64,000 nt of DNA from Burkholderiales bacterium (lineage in GTDB: Bacteria > Pseudomonadota > Gammaproteobacteria > Burkholderiales > JAEUOS01). A program made the position numbers and the translations under genes. Location of the stretch: positions 49,425-113,424 of the forward strand of contig CANJDH010000001.1 of the NCBI GenBank assembly GCA_947473125.1, read 5' to 3'. A model generated the notes under the pieces. It saw only the letters and a program-made list of their open reading frames with translations. It was not told the DNA's origin and ran no database searches. Shown here piece after piece: positions 26,457 to 35,146 of the stretch; position 1 is the stretch's first letter; every line of letters begins with the position of its first letter.

Positions 26457-28303
26457 TTGAAAGTGACCTCCATATCGCGCATCCAGATATCCAGGTTGAG
26501 TAGTTGCCAAAGAAACATCATGTGATTATCCTTGGCTTCCTGCCCGGCTACGATGCGTTCGTGCTCGTTAAGGATAGCGTCCAGAGCCGGCGTCAGATAG
26601 ATGCCGCGCTGGCGGAATGACGCTGAATGGATGGTATCGCGCAATGCCTCGAGCGCGCTGCCGGAAAACCAAACGTGGGCCGGTGCGTTCCAACCGGTCT
26701 TCTTGATCCTGGTGCGCGTCTCGTCCGGCAGAATGCCGCGCATCGCTTCACGCAGCAGTATTTTTGTAACGCCGCCATGGATTTTCATCGCACCTGGAAC
26801 GCGAAACATGTATTCGACCAGACGATAGTCAAAGAACGGATCAAAGTGATCCATGCCGAAAGCCGCACCCTGGCGATCTTCCGCACGAAGGCAACAAGGC
26901 GCGGTCTCGCGGAAAATGTCCTGGTAGGTACGGTTTTTCATATAAGAAGTGTACGGGCTGTCCATCTCCGGCTGGAATGACTGGAGGGAATAGAAATCCG
27001 GATTGAGGACCGCGGCATAGCGGTCCAGGCGCCTGCGGTCCGGCAGGCAGATTCCAGGCCGGCTGAAATCCACCACCCGCCGGAAATGATCCTCGACCAC
27101 GGCCATGTTCTTGCGGTGGATCGGGTGGTCGTGATATTTAACCCAGTTATCGACCTCCTGCTGCAATTCCTTTTCCCGGCCCTGCCGACGCAAATCGGCG
27201 AAATGATAAAAAAAGTATTCGTACTCGCCGGCATTGAGTTCGTCACCGCCCAGGCCGCCGAACAGGGTACCGAAGCCCTGCGCCGATGCCGACTCACAGA
27301 TAAGATAGTGCGACAGCCAGGTGGCGGTAGCCACCGGCTCGTCGTGCGCCTCTATCATGCGCGCCACCAGAGCTGGGACGTCGGGAGTGCCGATTTTCAG
27401 TGGATGCCATTGCTCCACCGCACTGGCGAGCATGGAGGAGATTTCGTCCGATTCGTCATAGGTCTTGTCGTCGTAGACGGACGAGAAAGCATGCTGCTTT
27501 GCTCCACTGCCGCGTACCGCGCAGGCCAGCACCGATGAGGAATCCATACCGCCGGACAGCGTGAAAGCGGGCCGCTCGGCCACCTGCATACGAATGTTGA
27601 CCGCATCGATCAGCAACTCGCGATAGCCTGCAGCCAGGTCTTCGAGCGAGCCCCTATGCTCCGGCAGCTCGCTTAGATCCCAATACCTTGTGACCTTGAT
27701 GTCACCAACCCCGCGCGCTTGCAAATAGTGCCCGGCCGGCAGTTGCGCAATGTCGGCGAAGGGCGATGTTGCCGGGTCGTTGTCGAAAGTGCGGTAATGC
27801 GAAGCCGCGAACAGGGCTGCGAAACGCCGGTTCGCGCACCTGGACACACCGGGCTGATCCAGCAGAGCACGCAGCCGCGACGCGAAGGCCATGCCATCGG
27901 CGGCCCGTGCGTAATACAAAGGCTTGACTCCGACGCGGTCGCGCCCCAGCCAAAGGGTGTTGCTGGCGCTGTCGTACACCGCCGCAGCGAAATCGCCGTT
28001 CAGAGCGCGCAAGGCCTTTTCAAAGCCTCGCTCCCGCACCAGCGCCAACAGTACCGCGGCAGGGCTCTTGTCGCTCGCGCCTAACTCGGCGCGATTGAAT
28101 ATGTGTCCATCGAACACCACCACCAAACCGCCTTCGCATGCCCAGCCCGGCACGGTGCCACCGCACACGCCGAGCCCAGCCTGACCCGCAGTTTCGACAT
28201 GCGATGCCGAACCGGGCGCACACTCCAGCGCCAGCATGGCACCGACGCGCCGACGCTGCTCCGCGGCCGGCATGGGGGAAAACAATCCTGCAATACGTGC
28301 CAT
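26453..28303 (-). CDS. Asparagine synthase-like amide ligase lacking the nucleophilic Cys
   Basis: 616 residues with the AsnB layout: N-terminal Ntn-glutaminase-like domain (about 1-200) and C-terminal ATP-PPi synthetase domain with LSGGMDSSSVLA (about residue 249). The protein starts MARIAGLF where AsnB has MCGIAG, so the Cys nucleophile is Ala. FDGHIFN replaces the FNGEIYN of active glutaminases. Loss of both resembles beta-lactam synthetase and lasso-peptide cyclases, which use the ATP domain without hydrolysing glutamine. It probably adenylates a carboxylate and joins it to an amine or ammonia. Coupled to a PhyH dioxygenase. Confidence 0.88.
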   Translation of the reverse strand: MARIAGLFSPMPAAEQRRRVGAMLALECAPGSASHVETAGQAGLGVCGGTVPGWACEGGLVVVFDGHIFNRAELGASDKSPAAVLLALVRERGFEKALRALNGDFAAAVYDSASNTLWLGRDRVGVKPLYYARAADGMAFASRLRALLDQPGVSRCANRRFAALFAASHYRTFDNDPATSPFADIAQLPAGHYLQARGVGDIKVTRYWDLSELPEHRGSLEDLAAGYRELLIDAVNIRMQVAERPAFTLSGGMDSSSVLACAVRGSGAKQHAFSSVYDDKTYDESDEISSMLASAVEQWHPLKIGTPDVPALVARMIEAHDEPVATATWLSHYLICESASAQGFGTLFGGLGGDELNAGEYEYFFYHFADLRRQGREKELQQEVDNWVKYHDHPIHRKNMAVVEDHFRRVVDFSRPGICLPDRRRLDRYAAVLNPDFYSLQSFQPEMDSPYTSYMKNRTYQDIFRETAPCCLRAEDRQGAAFGMDHFDPFFDYRLVEYMFRVPGAMKIHGGVTKILLREAMRGILPDETRTRIKKTGWNAPAHVWFSGSALEALRDTIHSASFRQRGIYLTPALDAILNEHERIVAGQEAKDNHMMFLWQLLNLDIWMRDMEVTFK

Positions 28304-28320
28304 GGATGTCCGATCGGAGT

Positions 28321-29004
28321 TCAGCCGCGATTCTTTAAGCAAACCAAGAATTTCCAATAATGCGGGTAGTCGATCACCAACTCCGGGCCGTCGCCGGCGC
28401 GCCGGTCCCTGACCACCTCGACGTCATAGCCATAGGAGCGGATGAACTCGGTCAGCTCGCCCAACGCATACGTATTAACGTGCACCTTCAGATCGACGCC
28501 GGGGTCCAGGAAGCGATCCTTGACGTAGGCATAGCTGGCCTCCTCCGCACAGGATTCGCGCATGATCACCGACTTGCGCGCCACATTGAGCAGGCGTTCC
28601 AGCGGGCGATGATAGTTGTCGATGTTCGACAGCACATTGATGCAGACCGCGTGGTCGACAGAGCCGTTCAGGTCTTCGATGCGCATGACCCGCAACCGGT
28701 CAGCCCGCAGACCATGGGCCGGCAAGACCTCCTGGCCGATGCCGACCAGCGACGGCGCCGCATCGACGCCAAGGTAGTCCAGATCGATAGCACGCGCGCG
28801 CAGGGAATGAAAAAAATACCCGCTGCCGCAACCGGCGTCGAGCAGGGTTTCACCTTCCCGGACGTGGGCCATGAGCAGTTCCGCCGCCTGCGCATGGCAG
28901 GTCATCTCCTCACTTTCCAGCCGGCAGCGGCGGGCATACAGCGCCTTAACCGTCGCGCTATGCTCCCAGATGTTGTAGCGGCCGTAGCCGTCGCCTGTGA
29001 TCAA
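28321..29004 (-). CDS. Class I SAM-dependent methyltransferase
   Basis: 227 residues from a TTG at 29004 that overlaps the upstream stop by 4 bases (TTGA). A much longer open frame extends to 29598, but that part is out-of-frame shadow of the neighbour. Motif I is LLDAGCGSGYFFHSL (about residue 53), followed by DYLGVDAAPSLV and HAVCINVLSNIDNYHRPL. It sits between another methyltransferase and the Cys-less AsnB-like gene. The domain is firm; the exact start is less so. Substrate unknown. Confidence 0.82.
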   Translation of the reverse strand: MITGDGYGRYNIWEHSATVKALYARRCRLESEEMTCHAQAAELLMAHVREGETLLDAGCGSGYFFHSLRARAIDLDYLGVDAAPSLVGIGQEVLPAHGLRADRLRVMRIEDLNGSVDHAVCINVLSNIDNYHRPLERLLNVARKSVIMRESCAEEASYAYVKDRFLDPGVDLKVHVNTYALGELTEFIRSYGYDVEVVRDRRAGDGPELVIDYPHYWKFLVCLKNRG

Positions 29005-29906
29005 GCGCGCGTTCCGGTAACGAAAAACGCCGAGGCCATGAAATAGCCGCGCCAGTCGGCCGGGTCCTCCATCGCCAGGCTGGCGGAGCGGAACAGCTCG
29101 GGCGCGGCCTGCTCGAACATCGGCGGCAGGCAATGGTAGTGGTAAAAGTGCGCTTTGACACTGGCAAAGCCGGCCTTTTCGAAGCGCTCCTTGAGTACGA
29201 AAGGGTTGTGGGTGCGCGACAGGACCTGATCGTAGCCCGGCTCGCCGCTCTTGCCTTGGCGCACCGGCGGAATGTCCATGCGAAAACGCTGCTTGAGTTC
29301 CTCCAGCAACGCATCCACCACCTCGGCCGAACCAGCGTCGCGCAGTTGCTGCGCGCGGATCAATTCGGAGGAAAACAGTTCGTACGAATAGCGGTTCAGG
29401 GTGAACAGTCCAAACAGCTGGTTGCGCGCTTCCACCACCACCAGTCCGCCGGGTCGGACCGAATCGCGCAGGTGTCCGATGACATCGGTCTCGATAGATT
29501 CGGGGATATGCGGAAAGACGCCGACGCAAATCGTGGCGTCGACCGCCGGCATTTCCGCCGAGCAGAACGAAGCCGCATCGGCGACGCTGCCCTGCCAAAT
29601 GTGTTCCGGCGGCATGCCGAATTGCCCGACCACTTGCTTGGCCACTTCTACCATCTCGGGCGTGAGGTCGAACCCATAAAGGTCCATCCCCATGTCCGCC
29701 AGGCCACGCAGCATCGACGCCGGGCCACAGCCGGCATCCAGGAGCACTCTGGTGCCGGCGTCGCGCAGCAACCTGCGGACAAGGTCAACGTGCACCGGCG
29801 GGTAGGCCGCGCCGGTGTAATAGTCGCGAAAATAAGAATCGGCCCAGGTCGAATAGCAATTCTTGACGGCCGATTCGGCGGCGGTTACAGAAGCGCTTTT
29901 AGTCAT
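29001..29906 (-). CDS. Class I SAM-dependent methyltransferase
   Basis: 301 residues. Motif I is VLLDAGCGPASMLRGL (about residues 53-68), then LYGFDLTPEMVEVAKQVV and ATICVGVFPHIPESI. An insertion of roughly 80 residues before the C-terminal strand (around 175-255) is larger than in simple methyltransferases and may cover the substrate. The start is ATG at 29906, preceded by GAGGAA, seven bases after the upstream stop. Second of three consecutive methyltransferase genes. Substrate unknown. Confidence 0.87.
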   Translation of the reverse strand: MTKSASVTAAESAVKNCYSTWADSYFRDYYTGAAYPPVHVDLVRRLLRDAGTRVLLDAGCGPASMLRGLADMGMDLYGFDLTPEMVEVAKQVVGQFGMPPEHIWQGSVADAASFCSAEMPAVDATICVGVFPHIPESIETDVIGHLRDSVRPGGLVVVEARNQLFGLFTLNRYSYELFSSELIRAQQLRDAGSAEVVDALLEELKQRFRMDIPPVRQGKSGEPGYDQVLSRTHNPFVLKERFEKAGFASVKAHFYHYHCLPPMFEQAAPELFRSASLAMEDPADWRGYFMASAFFVTGTRA

Positions 29907-29913
29907 ACATTCC

Positions 29914-30945
29914 TCAAAGCCGCCGGGCAGCGATCCACAAGTGCGACGACAGGCCATTAGCTGCGATGAACTGCTGGAACGGCCAGCCCAGGCGATCCCA
30001 TTCTTCGATCAGAACCCGACGCATGAAAGGGTCCAACGAGACGGCGCCCGCCAGCGCCGCATCACGCACGATCTCTGTGTCCAGACGGCCCGGGGTGGTG
30101 GTTTCCAGCACAGCAAAACCGCTGACTTCCAAAAGCCCACCCAGCGACTGCGGATTGAACAGATTGACATGCTCAGCATCGATCGCCTGCGATCCCGCAC
30201 CAAGCATGCAGATGTCAAAGCCCAAGCCGTTGGGACAGGAAAGCACCAATAGGCCGCCGGGCTTGAGCAAGCGCGCGGCCTGCCTCACCAGATCCTTCGG
30301 ATCGAACAGGTGTTCGATAACCTCGAACGACACGATCACGTCGGCAGCCGACAGTTCGGCGGCGCTGATGTCCTCGATGCGGCGTTCGATCACCTGGACG
30401 CCGCGCGCCCGGCACGCCGCCGCCATCTCGGGCGTGGGTTCGACCGCGATCACGCGCTCAAATCGACCGGACTGCGTCGCCAACGCGGCGAAAGTGCCGA
30501 AGCCCGGGCCAATCTCCAGCAAGGTGCCGCGCGCGATGCCATGGCGGTCGCAGATGCCGGTGACGCGCTCCAGCCAGGGCTTATGGATTTTCTCGCGACG
30601 CGAGGTTTCGGATGCCGGGAAAATATGCGCAGCCCAGTAGGCGTAATTCTCCGAGTTCGAGTAGTAGTCGGACATTACCGCAGGCGAGGGCCGCGGGCTC
30701 ATGTAGATGGTTTTGCAGGCGGCACAGCTGCGGAATGCGAAGCCGTATTTCTCGAACGCCAGGGCGGATGCGGCGCCGCCGCAGGCCGGGCAGTCCACCG
30801 CGACGAACTCGCCGCTGCGCTCGTGCAGGCGCGCGATATCGCGCGCAAAGGCCGCCTCCTGGCCCGCCAGCAGGTCGGCCGGGCACAACTCGGCCTCGGT
30901 CAGGCGCGCGCCGATTTCGCCCACCTGATTCTCCAGCGAGCTCAT
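29914..30945 (-). CDS. Zinc-ribbon class I methyltransferase (NovU/TylC3-like layout)
   Basis: 343 residues. The N-terminal part has two CxxC pairs, CPACGG (about 52) and CAAC (about 74), which probably bind zinc. The catalytic domain has LLEIGPGFGTFAAL (about 140-153), VIAVEPTPEMA and VIVSFEVIEHLFDP. A Zn-binding N-domain before a methyltransferase is the layout of sugar C-methyltransferases such as TylC3 and NovU, though the sequence match is only general. The ATG overlaps the stop of the fusion gene upstream by 4 bases. One of three genes of this type in the locus. Confidence 0.85.
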   Translation of the reverse strand: MSSLENQVGEIGARLTEAELCPADLLAGQEAAFARDIARLHERSGEFVAVDCPACGGAASALAFEKYGFAFRSCAACKTIYMSPRPSPAVMSDYYSNSENYAYWAAHIFPASETSRREKIHKPWLERVTGICDRHGIARGTLLEIGPGFGTFAALATQSGRFERVIAVEPTPEMAAACRARGVQVIERRIEDISAAELSAADVIVSFEVIEHLFDPKDLVRQAARLLKPGGLLVLSCPNGLGFDICMLGAGSQAIDAEHVNLFNPQSLGGLLEVSGFAVLETTTPGRLDTEIVRDAALAGAVSLDPFMRRVLIEEWDRLGWPFQQFIAANGLSSHLWIAARRL

Positions 30946-33011
30946 GCGCCGCCCTCCGGCCGCCAGGGATCATCTTTGCGCCATTGATCGCCTTCCATAT
31001 CCCAGACGCGCGGATCACGAAAAGTGTCGGCCATGCGGTCGAACCACTCTTCGGTGGTGCCGGTATATTCCAGCCAGCGCTTGAGGTCGCTAGATTTGAC
31101 ATGGTCCATCTGGCGCACCAGTTCGAGGCCGCGCTCGCGGGTCATCAGGCCGGCGCGGATGTCCTTGCAGACGTGGTCGGTGCAGCGCCCGTAGCCAAAC
31201 TTGATGAACTTCAGGTAGTCATGAACGCCGTTTTCATGCATGTCGTCGAGATTGGACATGCGGCGATAGGTGCGCTCGAAAGAAATGTCGCTGGTCTCGA
31301 AACCGTACTGTTCGACCACCATCTTGGCGTGATCGTTGGCTTCCCAGTAGACGTAGTTGCCCAGATAGATGCCGCGCAGGTCGAGGTCGAAAATCTCCTG
31401 GTCGGAGGGGTACTTCCAGGGAATCAGATCGCCACTTTTCAGTCCGTCGCGGCCGACGAAATAATTCCACTCGTAGCCGCGCGCAAAATGCTCGAGACGG
31501 TCGCGGTAGCTCATCTCCGGAAAGTCATCCATCGAGAACTGGCCGCACAGATCAAGGTAACCGTGCTCGCCCCAGATCACCAGCGGGATGCGGTTCTGCA
31601 CCGCCACACGCACCGGCGCCGTGGTGATGCCGACATGGGCATGCCAGTTCATGTCGCCCATCACCTCGAATGCCAGGCGGTTGAGCTTTTGTAACACCTC
31701 GACGGAAGGCCGAACCACCACATGGTCGCAACCGAAAACCTCGCGCATACGCACCATGTTGCGCCAGCCCGGCTCGGTCCAGTTGTTGCCATCGTAGGTC
31801 ACCAGTAGAGGGTTGAGACCGAATTCGTGCTTGATCACATGAGTTTGGAACCAACTGTCCTTGCCGCCGCTGACGGCGATTACCACGTCGTGCCGACTAC
31901 CATCGCGGCAGCGGTACTTCTCCAGGATTTCACGCAGCAACTCCTTGCGGCGGACCCAATCGCCCGGGTCGATCGCGGTCTTCACCTCGGCCATGCGGCA
32001 ACCCATGCAAACGCCGTCGGCGTCGAACTCCATCGGCGCGGCGCTGATGGACGGATAGACGCAGCGGGTGCACCAACGGATATTGCTCTTTTCGCGACGC
32101 GGCGCGGCGGCAAGATAATTGCCGGTGCGGGCGCGCTCGCGGCGGTCCCTCAAGCGCTTATCCTCGGCTGCGAGGTCGTATTCGGGCTCGCGCTTTTGCC
32201 ACAGGCTGTCGAGCTTGACCGGGCGCATCGGCACCCCCGCGTCGATGGTGCGCTGCTTGGCAACCGGGTAGCTGAGCTCGAAAAAGTGAAATATATTCGC
32301 CGCAGCGACCGCGCTGGCGCCGCCCTGGACAATGCCGGCGGCAAGGTCCTCGTAAGTGCCGACACCGCCGCATGCGATCACGGGTATCTCGACGGCTTCT
32401 GCGACGCGCCGGATCAGCTCAATGTCGTAGCCCAATGCCGAGCCGTCGCGGTCGATCGAATTGAGAAAGATCTCGCCCGCACCCAGGCTCGCAACCTGCA
32501 TGGCCCAGGCTACCGGGTCCAGGCCGGAGGCGCTCTTGCCGTCGTTACCGAACACTTCATAACGCCCGTCTGCATGCTGCTTGACGTCGATCGACACCAC
32601 GATGCACTGCGCGCCGAAGCGCCGCGAAGCCGCAGTGACGAAGCCGGGGTTGTCGAGCGCGGCGGTATTGACCACGACCTTGTCTGCACCCGCCGCAATG
32701 CGCTCGCCGATGTCCTCAAGGTTGCGGATGCGCCCACCGAAGGCCAGCGGCATGAAACAGACCTTGGATACCTCGCGCAACACATCCATTGCGCTGGTGC
32801 CCTGGTAGCGCTGCTGGATGTCATCGCGCCGCAGGTCGTGATAGTCGTCGGCGCTGATGTCCAGGAGGATCAGTTCATCGACGTTCCAGTTGGACAGGCG
32901 TTGCACGGTGCTCATCGGATTGCCGATCACCTGATGCACCTTGAACAACTGGCTGCGCACGATCACGCCATGTTTGAGCAGCAGAACTGGGATCAAACGC
33001 GGCCGGATCAT
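30942..33011 (-). CDS. Fused HisF-like (WbuZ) and N-acetyl sugar amidotransferase (WbuX/WbpG)
   Basis: 689 residues from two families that are normally separate. Residues 1-260 are HisF-like: PVLLLKHGVIV replaces the first catalytic Asp of histidine-pathway HisF, while VSIDVK retains the second, as in glycan-type HisF2/WbuZ. Residues 300-689 are an ATP-PPi amidotransferase with cysteines WCTRCVYP and GVCMGC, and PP-loop SGGKDSWFQTH (about residue 387). The linker (about 260-300) is charged. Known wbuX/Y/Z or wbpG/hisH2/hisF2 sets turn an acetamido group into acetamidino using ammonia from HisH through HisF. Here HisF is tethered to its client. HisH is encoded just upstream with a 4-base overlap. 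Confidence 0.93.
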   Translation of the reverse strand: MIRPRLIPVLLLKHGVIVRSQLFKVHQVIGNPMSTVQRLSNWNVDELILLDISADDYHDLRRDDIQQRYQGTSAMDVLREVSKVCFMPLAFGGRIRNLEDIGERIAAGADKVVVNTAALDNPGFVTAASRRFGAQCIVVSIDVKQHADGRYEVFGNDGKSASGLDPVAWAMQVASLGAGEIFLNSIDRDGSALGYDIELIRRVAEAVEIPVIACGGVGTYEDLAAGIVQGGASAVAAANIFHFFELSYPVAKQRTIDAGVPMRPVKLDSLWQKREPEYDLAAEDKRLRDRRERARTGNYLAAAPRREKSNIRWCTRCVYPSISAAPMEFDADGVCMGCRMAEVKTAIDPGDWVRRKELLREILEKYRCRDGSRHDVVIAVSGGKDSWFQTHVIKHEFGLNPLLVTYDGNNWTEPGWRNMVRMREVFGCDHVVVRPSVEVLQKLNRLAFEVMGDMNWHAHVGITTAPVRVAVQNRIPLVIWGEHGYLDLCGQFSMDDFPEMSYRDRLEHFARGYEWNYFVGRDGLKSGDLIPWKYPSDQEIFDLDLRGIYLGNYVYWEANDHAKMVVEQYGFETSDISFERTYRRMSNLDDMHENGVHDYLKFIKFGYGRCTDHVCKDIRAGLMTRERGLELVRQMDHVKSSDLKRWLEYTGTTEEWFDRMADTFRDPRVWDMEGDQWRKDDPWRPEGGA

Positions 33012-33643
33012 TGCTTTTTCCCCTTGACTGCACGCACATGGGCGAGAAAGTTCGACAGCACCCGCAGCCCATCATCCTGGCTCTTCTCAGTGTGGAATTG
33101 AACCCCGAATACATTGCCTGCAGCAATTGCCACCGTGATATCGCGTCCGCTGAACTCCGCGGTCGCCGCCGACGCAGCCGGGTCTTCGGGAACAAAGTGA
33201 AAGCTGTGCACGTGGTAAAAGCAGCCGCCCTGTGCATCGGGAAACAGCGGGCTGGGACACACCGGCCGCACATCGCACCAGCCGATATTAGGCACGCGAT
33301 AGCCCGGTTCGGTCGCCGTCAGGCGTTCGACCCGCCCGGGCACCAGGTCCAGGCCTTGATGATCGCCATACTCGGCGCTTCGAGAGGCAAGGAGCTGCAT
33401 GCCCAGGCAGATGCCTAAAACTGGGATGCCGCGCCCCGCGGCCGCGCGGATCGGCCCCGACAGACCTTGTGCCTCGAGGCTGGCCATGCCGTCGCCAAAG
33501 GCGCCGACGCCGGGCAGCAATATCGCGTCCGCTTCGGCCACGTTCGCGGGAGTTGCGAACCGGTGACCGCCAGCACCCACCAGGCGCAGCGCCTGGACCA
33601 CCGAAGCCAAATTGCTGATCTTCAGGTCCACCACGGTAATCAT
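33008..33643 (-). CDS. HisH/WbuY-like glutamine amidotransferase subunit
   Basis: 211-residue class I glutaminase. It starts MITVVDLKISNLASVV. The nucleophile is in GICLGMQLL (about residue 79), and the catalytic His-Glu pair is in GVQFHTEKS (about 185). It supplies ammonia to the HisF-like domain of the next gene, with which it overlaps by 4 bases. No other histidine genes are near, so a role in sugar amidation and not in histidine biosynthesis is inferred. The start is ATG at 33643, overlapping the DUF4910 stop by 4 bases; the longer frame to 33922 is not real. Confidence 0.93.
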   Translation of the reverse strand: MITVVDLKISNLASVVQALRLVGAGGHRFATPANVAEADAILLPGVGAFGDGMASLEAQGLSGPIRAAAGRGIPVLGICLGMQLLASRSAEYGDHQGLDLVPGRVERLTATEPGYRVPNIGWCDVRPVCPSPLFPDAQGGCFYHVHSFHFVPEDPAASAATAEFSGRDITVAIAAGNVFGVQFHTEKSQDDGLRVLSNFLAHVRAVKGKKQ

Positions 33644-35028
33644 GTCTGGCCACGCTGCACACGCCGCGCCGGGGCGCGCTGCATTGGTTCGAATTCCAAC
33701 CTGACCAGGCCCTTGGCCTCGAAGCGCTTCAGGTAGTTGAACACCCGTTCGAAAGGCAGATCGTGCTTCTGGGCGATCTCGAGCAGGGTCATATTGCCGT
33801 CGAAGTAGCGCAGGAGGCTGTCGAGCAGATTGCCCCATTTCTCCGAGTCCGCCGGGAGGTTTTTGGCAATCGCCGGGTCCTCCCGCTCCATGTAGAGGTC
33901 GTATTGGGGATTTGACAGGCACACCAAGCCGTCAAAGTTGCGGAACACGCGGGCGTTGCGCTCCAGGCTCAGGACCGCCTGCTTGAAAACGGTCAGCATT
34001 TCCTCGAGCTGCGCAGGCTCCATCAGCTCGGGCGTGTCCAGACTGGTGTGATACTCGCGGTAAGGATGCATCAGGTTCTCAGAACGCGTGATCTCGAGGA
34101 ACGGCACCTCGTAGCCGGGCGCCTCCCATACCGTCTCGTCGTTGCCGGCGCCACTACGCCACGGCACCGGGACATAGGCCTTGGCGTGGTGCCTGGCCGC
34201 GTTGGCGAATGCATGGTCGATCGGCAACCCGCCCAGAAATGTCGAGGCGATCTTGATCGCGCCTTGAGTACCCGGCATCTCCTCGAATACGCCGCACACC
34301 ATGCGGTCCAGTTCGGCCTGCGGCATGTCGCGCAGATAGAACACCGTGCCCAGGTGTTCGGGGCCGATCACCAAGCGATAGCTGTAGTGCGTATCCTGCT
34401 TGGCCAGCCATTGGAACAGGGCGATCAGCAGCGCCGTGCCGGCAAAGCCGTCGTTGGCCATGTGCGGGTGGCAGGAATTGGAATGGAACACGATGGTCTG
34501 GTCGCTGCGGCCGCGCTTTTCGTGCTGGCCCACCAGCATTTCACCGGGAAGGTATTCGGTCTGGAGGTCGACTTCGTAATCCCCCGGCCCGAAGTCTCGA
34601 TAGATTTCGTATGGCACCGACAAAGCCCAATCGGCCGCCCATGGCCGGTATTGCCACATGCAATGGAACACATAGGCATCGGGCAAGTCCGGGTTGGTCA
34701 CCAGCCTGGGCTTCAATTCTTCCCAGGTAAGCCTTCCGGTGAAGGACTTGGCATAGCGCGCCACCCCCAGCGTATGGCTGCGGCCATCGAACAACAACTT
34801 GCCGTCGCGCCGGATTTCGGCCTTGATCACGCGCCAGTTGTCCGGTACCACCCAGCCGTTGTAGGTGTCTCCGGACCCATAGCGAAACATCGTGAAAGGC
34901 AATTCCTGGCCGATGCGGTCGAACAGTGCAGCATTTTCGTCGGCCACCACGCCCGTGGCGAAAACGCACAGGTCGCGCGCGAGGTTGACCATGAAATTGG
35001 GGGCGGGAGCGTCAGTCACGAGAGACAA
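33640..35028 (-). CDS. DUF4910/DUF2172 aminopeptidase-like protein
   Basis: 462 residues. The layout matches DUF4910 proteins with an M28-like domain: an N-terminal inserted domain, then HSNSCHPHMANDGFAG (about residues 182-197) and GPEHLGT (about 222), and a later YHTSLDTPE (about 338). These His, Asp and Glu residues look like a co-catalytic zinc site. The last 70 residues form a winged-helix-like tail. No signal peptide is seen, so it is probably cytoplasmic. The start is a TTG at 35028 with AGGA upstream; GTG 35019 and ATG 34992 are alternatives. It overlaps HisH by 4 bases, which suggests hydrolysis of an amide bond in the same pathway. Confidence 0.85.
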   Translation of the reverse strand: MSLVTDAPAPNFMVNLARDLCVFATGVVADENAALFDRIGQELPFTMFRYGSGDTYNGWVVPDNWRVIKAEIRRDGKLLFDGRSHTLGVARYAKSFTGRLTWEELKPRLVTNPDLPDAYVFHCMWQYRPWAADWALSVPYEIYRDFGPGDYEVDLQTEYLPGEMLVGQHEKRGRSDQTIVFHSNSCHPHMANDGFAGTALLIALFQWLAKQDTHYSYRLVIGPEHLGTVFYLRDMPQAELDRMVCGVFEEMPGTQGAIKIASTFLGGLPIDHAFANAARHHAKAYVPVPWRSGAGNDETVWEAPGYEVPFLEITRSENLMHPYREYHTSLDTPELMEPAQLEEMLTVFKQAVLSLERNARVFRNFDGLVCLSNPQYDLYMEREDPAIAKNLPADSEKWGNLLDSLLRYFDGNMTLLEIAQKHDLPFERVFNYLKRFEAKGLVRLEFEPMQRAPARRVQRGQT

Positions 35029-35146
35029 GAATATGATCCTGCAATGCCGCTAGATCGGGATCGAAAATGATGCGACCGCCGCTCGGAACCATCGCCGGCG
35101 AAACAGCTTGGCGTTACGTGGGACTGAGAAGCTTGTCGCCGGCCAG

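Noticed and set aside
29005..29598. N-terminal extension of the methyltransferase at 28321
   Set aside because: The extension is Arg/Gly-rich, unlike any domain, and overlaps a real methyltransferase gene in another frame; a TTG at 29004 gives a normal-sized protein.
31827..33101. 424-codon plus-strand open frame
   Set aside because: Antisense shadow of the HisF-amidotransferase fusion; no family features.
30942..33643. hisH and hisF as histidine biosynthesis genes
   Set aside because: No other his genes are near, the first catalytic Asp of HisF is missing, and HisF is joined to a sugar amidotransferase.
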